Shown here in pieces: positions 34,360 to 35,076 of a stretch of 35,076 nt of DNA (the first letter of the stretch is position 1; each line of letters opens with the position of its first letter). The notes under the pieces were generated by a model. It searched no databases. It was not told the origin of the DNA and worked only from the letters and a program-made list of their open reading frames with translations. Source of the DNA: Chara braunii (Eukaryota > Streptophyta > Charophyceae > Charales > Characeae); the NCBI GenBank assembly GCA_003427395.1, contig BFEA01000861.1, positions 286,292-321,367 of the forward strand, given 5' to 3'. The position numbers were made by a program, and so were the translations under genes.

Positions 34360-34734
34360 CAGCTGCACTTATGCGTGGCACTATGCACTACCCTGCTTTG
34401 AGCCCCCTTGTTTCCTATTGCAGAGTATAGCTAACCTTAACATCTCCTGACAGTGATTTAATGCTTATATGTGTGTGCAGGGACTATCACTTTCTTCCCT
34501 GACCCCGAAGGGAGAAGGGGTGGCTAAGGCTCCGGGTGGGGGAATGTCTCCTCAAGTGAAGTCATATGGCAAGCTTGTCTCCCCTATAGGTAACCAGGGT
34601 GGAAGAATGGTGCTAGGAAGCCCAGGAGGAAGGCATCCCTGGCTCGGTAGGGGAAGAGGGTCAAAGGATGAGGGTTTGCGATCATCTTTTGACAGCTATG
34701 GGGAGATGGAGAGCCCTCGGGGATATGCAGAAAG
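7085..34734 (+). CDS. Giant GW/WG- and Q-rich protein with two LOTUS-like modules (spliced gene model)
   Basis: Seven exons chain in frame: 7085-13411, 13907-13990, 21185-21844, 22987-23066, 26315-26387, 32716-33561, 34481-34734. Phases are 0,0,0,2,0,0, and exon 7 ends in phase 2. This gives about 2774 codons, open at the 3' end. Seen in the sequence: a 2.1-kb-codon low-complexity region with about 12 GW/WG dipeptides, a Q-rich tract (about residues 780-881) and RG-rich patches. Two compact segments follow, about residues 2082-2153 and 2358-2438, each assembled from two or three exons. Known biology: GW-rich disordered regions bind Argonaute, and LOTUS/OST-HTH winged helices occur in RNA-granule and RNA-decay proteins. 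My inference is an RNA-silencing or mRNP scaffold in cytoplasm or nucleus. I do not recognise a named gene. No kinase, helicase or nuclease motif is visible. Confidence 0.7.
9422..9726 (+). repeat. CAG/CAA trinucleotide tract encoding polyQ and (LQQ)n
   Basis: A coding repeat inside exon 1. A run of about ten Q codons (9480-9509) is followed by Q/H/L-rich sequence and then about ten LQQ triplets (9628-9720). CAA codons interrupt CAG throughout, which tends to stabilise such tracts. Its reverse strand is also open as an A/V-rich frame, but that is a by-product of the repeat. Confidence 0.9.
13412..13906 (+). other. Intron 1
   Basis: Bounded by a GTGAGG donor and a CTGCAG acceptor. The flanking exons join in phase 0. 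No other element seen inside. Confidence 0.75.
13907..13990 (+). CDS. Exon 2: middle of LOTUS-like module 1
   Basis: Twenty-eight codons beginning [20 protein letters not shown] and ending SAK. It begins after a CAG acceptor. The chosen donor is GTGTGT at 13991, which keeps phase 0 and joins to [10 protein letters not shown] in exon 3. A competing GTGAGC donor four bases later would give phase 1 and does not join in frame to exon 3. The charged, amphipathic sequence is unlike the surrounding low-complexity regions. Confidence 0.7.
14162..14272. other. Assembly gap (111 N)
   Basis: A run of 111 N flanked by pyrimidine-rich sequence on the left and a C run then a T run on the right. The true length is unknown. 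An undetected small exon here cannot be excluded, but exons 2 and 3 join in frame without one. Confidence 0.99.
14562..15126 (-). pseudogene. LINE ORF2 C-terminal part: zf-RVT finger and tail
   Basis: In one minus-strand frame, [19 protein letters not shown] (about 14992-14936) fits the zinc-knuckle pattern found downstream of plant LINE reverse transcriptases. Past a stop, and in another frame, the tail continues as WAIWKGRC and further W/K/R-rich sequence to about 14562. The frame change and stops show decay. Confidence 0.75.
15840..17558 (-). pseudogene. LINE reverse transcriptase remnant
   Basis: The N-terminal RT signature [12 protein letters not shown] lies at 17185-17150. A piece containing [14 protein letters not shown] lies near 16.9 kb. 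The [10 protein letters not shown] motif is near 16660, and the catalytic FADD is at 16519-16508. The post-RT region AYLWSG...[11 protein letters not shown] runs down to about 15900. The block that should carry the first catalytic aspartate is not visible between about 16740 and 16830, and several frameshifts separate the parts. Known function of the family is target-primed reverse transcription. This copy cannot encode an active enzyme. Confidence 0.85.
18038..18520 (-). pseudogene. LINE endonuclease (EEP/AP-endonuclease type) remnant
   Basis: The minus-strand frame shows the C-terminal half of a LINE endonuclease: [10 protein letters not shown] followed by [15 protein letters not shown], the DWN motif of the exonuclease-endonuclease-phosphatase fold. 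The N-terminal half with the catalytic glutamate (ETH-type motif) is not visible. A stop lies upstream near 18520, so the domain is 5'-truncated or too diverged. Confidence 0.75.
18546..18968. repeat. Three diverged tandem units (~150-bp period)
   Basis: Units begin at about 18546, 18694 and 18853. Each has CTTCAGACA-like, TCTC..TCAAT, TG.GGTGGTAGG.AATAAAAA, TATTCAC..CTCAG and TTGATT blocks in the same order. They are well diverged. They lie between the 5' side of the LINE remnant and a U6-like copy. They could be 5' UTR monomers of the LINE, or copies of an unknown small-RNA-derived repeat. Confidence 0.7.
18986..19082 (+). ncRNA. U6 snRNA-like retrocopy, full length
   Basis: It aligns over its whole length to U6: 5' GTCCTCCAGGACATTCGT, then AAATTGGACTGGTACAG, GAAGATTAGTCTGGCCCCTG and GGATGACACGCATAAATTGAG. 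It differs from U6 at conserved positions, including the ACAGAGA box (here ACAGGGA) and the AGC of the catalytic triad region (here AGTC). It ends in an A-rich tail (GGAAAAAAAG) instead of a T run. This points to a retroposed pseudogene and not a Pol III gene. Confidence 0.85.
19334..19420. repeat. (GT)n microsatellite
   Basis: About 43 GT units with one CG interruption. Confidence 0.97.
19490..19515. repeat. Perfect 11-bp inverted repeat
   Basis: TCATCTGTCGG, four bases, then CCGACAGATGA. It would form a stable hairpin. No function assigned. Confidence 0.8.
19645..19713. repeat. Short tandem repeat, about three units
   Basis: A ~27-base unit close to GAGTGTACGGATGAAGTATA is repeated with divergence about three times. 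Confidence 0.6.
21185..21844 (+). CDS. Exon 3: end of LOTUS-like module 1, then S/G/P-rich linker
   Basis: 220 codons, phase 0 at both ends, from [19 protein letters not shown] to SAQGDAGGQ. The acceptor is TTTGCAG and the donor GTATGT at 21845. The first ~17 residues complete the module begun in exons 1 and 2: an amphipathic [10 protein letters not shown] helix followed by a strand-like [12 protein letters not shown], matching the helix-wing end of a LOTUS fold. The rest is low-complexity S/P/G/M-rich linker with several SSP motifs that could be proline-directed phosphorylation sites. Confidence 0.8.
22105..22205 (-). repeat. tRNA-derived SINE-like copy (e)
   Basis: The clearest tRNA-like copy. 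Minus-strand GGCTGAGCTCAATTGGTA resembles an A-box with D-arm, and GTTCGAATCC is a canonical B-box. A CTG...CAG anticodon-stem-like segment lies between them. It matches copy (c) at 3390-3490 over about 80 bases. No intact acceptor stem, so not a working tRNA gene. Confidence 0.7.
22236..22465. repeat. Two-unit tandem repeat
   Basis: Unit 1 (22236-22365) and unit 2 (22366-22465) both start TGCTGTATTTCAACATT, continue with TACC.CTTACCTTGTCAACCC and end GGT.AGTTCAAATGAATGTGGT-like. Unit 2 lacks about 30 internal bases. Confidence 0.85.
22987..23066 (+). CDS. Exon 4: first part of LOTUS-like module 2
   Basis: 80 bases encoding [20 protein letters not shown] followed by LLALSE and two bases of a lysine codon. 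The acceptor is TTTTTGCAG and the donor GTAAGT at 23067, so the exon ends in phase 2. The leucine-rich amphipathic helix is typical of a winged-helix first helix and unlike the linkers. Confidence 0.8.
24105..24308. other. Assembly artefact: library adapter inside a duplicated segment
   Basis: 24148-24185 is a perfect 38-bp palindrome made of CTGTCTCTTATACACATCT and its reverse complement. That is the Nextera transposase mosaic-end junction of mate-pair libraries. The 41-45 bases to its left recur at about 24256-24298, and the ~20 bases to its right recur at about 24289-24308. Gap filling with a chimeric mate-pair read explains this. It is not biological sequence. Confidence 0.97.
25185..25214. 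repeat. 10-bp inverted repeat
   Basis: TGCTCTTACC, ten bases, then GGTAAGAGCA. A short hairpin of unknown meaning in intron 4. Confidence 0.7.
26315..26387 (+). CDS. Exon 5: middle of LOTUS-like module 2
   Basis: 73 bases. The first base completes the lysine codon from exon 4, and the exon then encodes [20 protein letters not shown] and DQLK, ending in phase 0. The acceptor is TTTTTCCAG and the donor is the non-consensus GTTTGA at 26388. The clean phase match on both sides, and the charged helical sequence without stops, support the exon strongly. Confidence 0.8.
27357..27379. repeat. Short (CT)n run
   Basis: About eleven CT units inside the hAT remnant. Confidence 0.9.
27513..28258 (-). 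pseudogene. hAT transposase, C-terminal dimerisation region and AT-hook tail
   Basis: Frame 28258-27803 has [20 protein letters not shown] and [15 protein letters not shown], a good match to the hAT C-terminal dimerisation signature (normally SACERNWS). A shift near 27805 leads to a tail with [12 protein letters not shown], an AT-hook-like DNA-binding motif, in frame 27806-27513. Further acidic and basic sequence follows to about 27293. Confidence 0.8.
27967..29080 (-). pseudogene. hAT transposase, central region
   Basis: One frame shows [20 protein letters not shown] (about 29025-28965). A shift to the frame 28965-27967 then gives [34 protein letters not shown] and [15 protein letters not shown], all typical of plant hAT/DUF659 transposases. 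It continues through [13 protein letters not shown], where the catalytic region approaches its C-terminal part. It then goes out of frame relative to the dimerisation domain. Confidence 0.85.
29125..29929 (-). pseudogene. hAT transposase, N-terminal and DUF659 start
   Basis: Frame 29929-29498 gives a C/R-rich N-terminal region where a BED zinc finger would be expected, though a clean C2H2 pattern is not visible. Frame 29700-29125 then reads [36 protein letters not shown] and [13 protein letters not shown]. This is the characteristic DUF659 opening with the DGWTD motif carrying the first catalytic aspartate. A frameshift is needed between these frames and another near 29130. Confidence 0.8.
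29857..29961. mobile_element. 105-bp MITE-like element with 27-bp inverted repeats and TA flanks
   Basis: The left arm (29857-29883, starting CCGTCTTCCCCCGAAC) and right arm (29935-29961, ending GGGGAAGACGG) are inverted repeats with two mismatches in 27. TA lies immediately outside each end (29855-29856 and 29962-29963), as expected for a Tc1/mariner or Stowaway-like insertion. It interrupts the N-terminal frame of the hAT transposase. Taking out the element and one TA leaves an open frame across the site. Confidence 0.75.
30125..30184. repeat. (CT)n microsatellite
   Basis: About 30 CT units. Confidence 0.97.
30188..30317. repeat. ~100-bp repeat family, first locus
   Basis: GGTCGATGAACCTTTGCAG, an A-rich stretch, ACAGCATTTCCCCTCCCCCC, ACGGGGT, then ACACGTATGTATGGGGGG. 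The next unit starts at about 30289 with GGTCGACGAACCTTTGCAGC and is truncated. The same modules recur at 31387-31562. Confidence 0.75.
30623..30692. repeat. (CT)n microsatellite
   Basis: About 35 CT units, directly before the false duplication at 30692-30758. Confidence 0.97.
30692..30758. other. Probable false duplication around a single N
   Basis: The same 33 bases (starting CCCTCGCTCTCTCCC and ending CTTCTCGACC) occur at 30692-30724 and 30726-30758, separated only by an N at 30725. This is the pattern left when two overlapping contig ends are scaffolded without merging. Confidence 0.9.
30839..30860. repeat. 8-bp inverted repeat
   Basis: GGCGCTGC, six bases, GCAGCGCC. Small GC-rich hairpin of unknown role. 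Confidence 0.6.
31387..31562. repeat. ~100-bp repeat family, second locus
   Basis: GGGTCGACCAATCTTTGCAGC plus an A-rich stretch, then CCGAGGGGTCGAGAATTTGC and AATACGTATGGGGGG. A second partial unit follows with TTTTGCAGC, an A-rich stretch and ACAGCATTTCCCCATCCCCC. It matches the modules at 30188-30317. Translations of the two loci on the minus strand are similar, which may reflect only shared ancestry of the DNA. Confidence 0.7.
31562..31704 (-). ncRNA. U6 snRNA-derived fragments
   Basis: Plus-strand CCATGCTAATCTTCTCTGTA (31562-31581) is the complement of the U6 ACAGAGAAGATTAGCATGG core. A separate segment 31669-31704 (ATCGTCCCAATTATAACGAA and TGTCCC) matches the complement of the U6 5' part. 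About 80 unrelated bases lie between them, so this is a broken or composite pseudogene. Confidence 0.7.
31893..32012 (-). ncRNA. U6 snRNA-derived retrocopy with duplicated core
   Basis: The complement shows TTTGGACCATTTCTCGATTT, GCGTGTCATC and CCATGCTAATCTTCTCT. It then shows a second partial core, CCGTGCAAATCTTCTCAGTA with TCATCCCAAT. On the minus strand the 3' end runs into an A tract (T run 31876-31892), as expected for retroposition. Not a functional U6. Confidence 0.8.
32068..32145 (-). ncRNA. U6 snRNA-derived retrocopy
   Basis: The complement reads GGGACCATCTCTCGATTTAA, TGTCATCCTTGCGCATGGGC, then AATCTTCTCTGTATCATCCC. On the minus strand it has an A-rich 3' tail (T-rich 32046-32067). 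The flank GGACCCTCCTCCTCATGTCC also occurs after the copy near 31700, suggesting tandem duplication of a U6-plus-flank unit. Confidence 0.8.
32716..33561 (+). CDS. Exon 6: end of LOTUS-like module 2, then G/Q/S-rich tail
   Basis: 282 codons, phase 0 at both ends. The acceptor is TTTGCAG and the donor GTAAGT at 33562. It opens with [20 protein letters not shown] and [11 protein letters not shown], which completes module 2. The pattern of a leucine-rich helix followed by PDLFYVES is the typical end of LOTUS/OST-HTH domains. The rest is low-complexity G/S/Q/M-rich with STWKDNG, PWRDGG and GGWGEG tryptophan sites. Confidence 0.85.
33562..34480 (+). other. Intron 6
   Basis: GTAAGT donor, GTGTGTGCAG acceptor. 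Contains a (GT)n microsatellite (34266-34354). No other element recognised. Confidence 0.75.
34266..34354. repeat. (GT)n microsatellite
   Basis: About 44 GT units in intron 6. Confidence 0.97.
34481..34734 (+). CDS. Exon 7: G/R/S-rich C-terminal region
   Basis: 254 bases starting [20 protein letters not shown] in the same phase as exon 6 and ending GYAE plus two bases at a GTAATC donor (34735). It includes a [16 protein letters not shown] patch with isolated W and RG repeats, like the rest of the protein. Without splicing the frame would stop at 34736-34738 directly after an arginine codon, so a terminal exon is also possible. Confidence 0.65.
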
Positions 34735-34940
34735 GTAATCTCACAACAATGTGAGGAATTTGTTCTGCTGGTTGTGTGAAACAGATTGCATATCTCATTA
34801 TTAAAGGCAGTAGTTAAACCACCAGTACTTCCTAGATTCGTGCCCGTTAACGCGCCTCAATTTTAGGAAACGTACAGGCCACTACAGGTGCGCCCAAATT
34901 CATCCAACTAGAAACGTTTCTACTCTATTTTTTCCCGCAG

Positions 34941-35076
34941 CCGATAGCTGGGCCAAGTACTGGTGGTTTAAGAGGAACTGACAAGAACACTGTTTGTATG
35001 GAGGAGGACAGTGTTGCACACCCCGACAGTCGGTGCCCCTTGACTGGTTGGCACCTACTGGTCGGGGGTCGTCGGC
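34941..35076 (+). CDS. Possible next exon (partial)
   Basis: It follows a good acceptor (TTTTTTCCCGCAG). One frame (CCG ATA GCT GGG) stays open to the window end and is G/T-rich. But joining exon 7 in its phase 2 puts a TAG two codons in. So either this is the terminal exon in a different frame, a small exon lies between, or it is not an exon. The last ~60 bases look repeat-like. Confidence 0.3.

Noticed and set aside
34127-34381. HTHTHT/CVCVCV open frames at GT runs
   Set aside because: Translations of (GT)n repeats with no other coding signal. The same holds near 19309-19623.

Overview
The window looks like draft nuclear sequence from a multicellular eukaryote. It has GT-AG introns of 0.5 to 7.2 kb, transposons inside the introns, many (CT)n/(GA)n and (GT)n microsatellites, and runs of N. 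A streptophyte or charophyte alga such as Chara is my best guess, from the expanded introns, the pyrimidine microsatellites and the type of transposon. That is inference; nothing here fixes the taxon.

Layout. Bases 1-7.0 kb are intergenic: microsatellites, a compound pyrimidine minisatellite (4203-4735), a GC-rich repeat block (1340-2040), tRNA-derived SINE-like copies and a CCAAT/ATCA-rich stretch. From about 7.1 kb to at least 34.7 kb there is one very large plus-strand gene. I could chain seven exons in frame: 7085-13411, 13907-13990, 21185-21844, 22987-23066, 26315-26387, 32716-33561 and 34481-34734. All junction phases agree, including a split lysine codon between exons 4 and 5. The roughly 2.77 kb-codon product has a giant disordered N-terminal region with about a dozen GW/WG motifs and a Q-rich (LQQ)n tract, then two compact helical modules that resemble LOTUS/OST-HTH winged helices, then another G/Q/S-rich tail. 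GW-rich disorder of this kind is typical of Argonaute-binding platforms (GW182/TNRC6, NRPE1, SPT5L), and LOTUS modules are typical of RNA-granule proteins. The combination is the most interesting thing in the window.

The introns carry mobile DNA. Intron 2 holds a 111-N gap, a degenerate minus-strand LINE (endonuclease, reverse transcriptase and zf-RVT remnants, 14.3-18.6 kb), three diverged repeat units and a full-length U6 snRNA-like copy with an A-rich tail. Intron 4 holds a sequencing-library artefact: a perfect 38-bp Nextera mate-pair junction adapter (24148-24185) inside a duplicated segment. Intron 5 holds a frameshifted minus-strand hAT (DUF659-type) transposase that has a 105-bp TA-flanked MITE-like element inserted in it, a family of ~100-bp repeats, a false duplication around a single N, and a cluster of minus-strand U6-derived retrocopies.

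Only the large GW/LOTUS gene looks like a functional host gene. The others are broken elements or repeats. No prokaryotic features, CRISPR arrays or intact rRNA/tRNA genes were seen.
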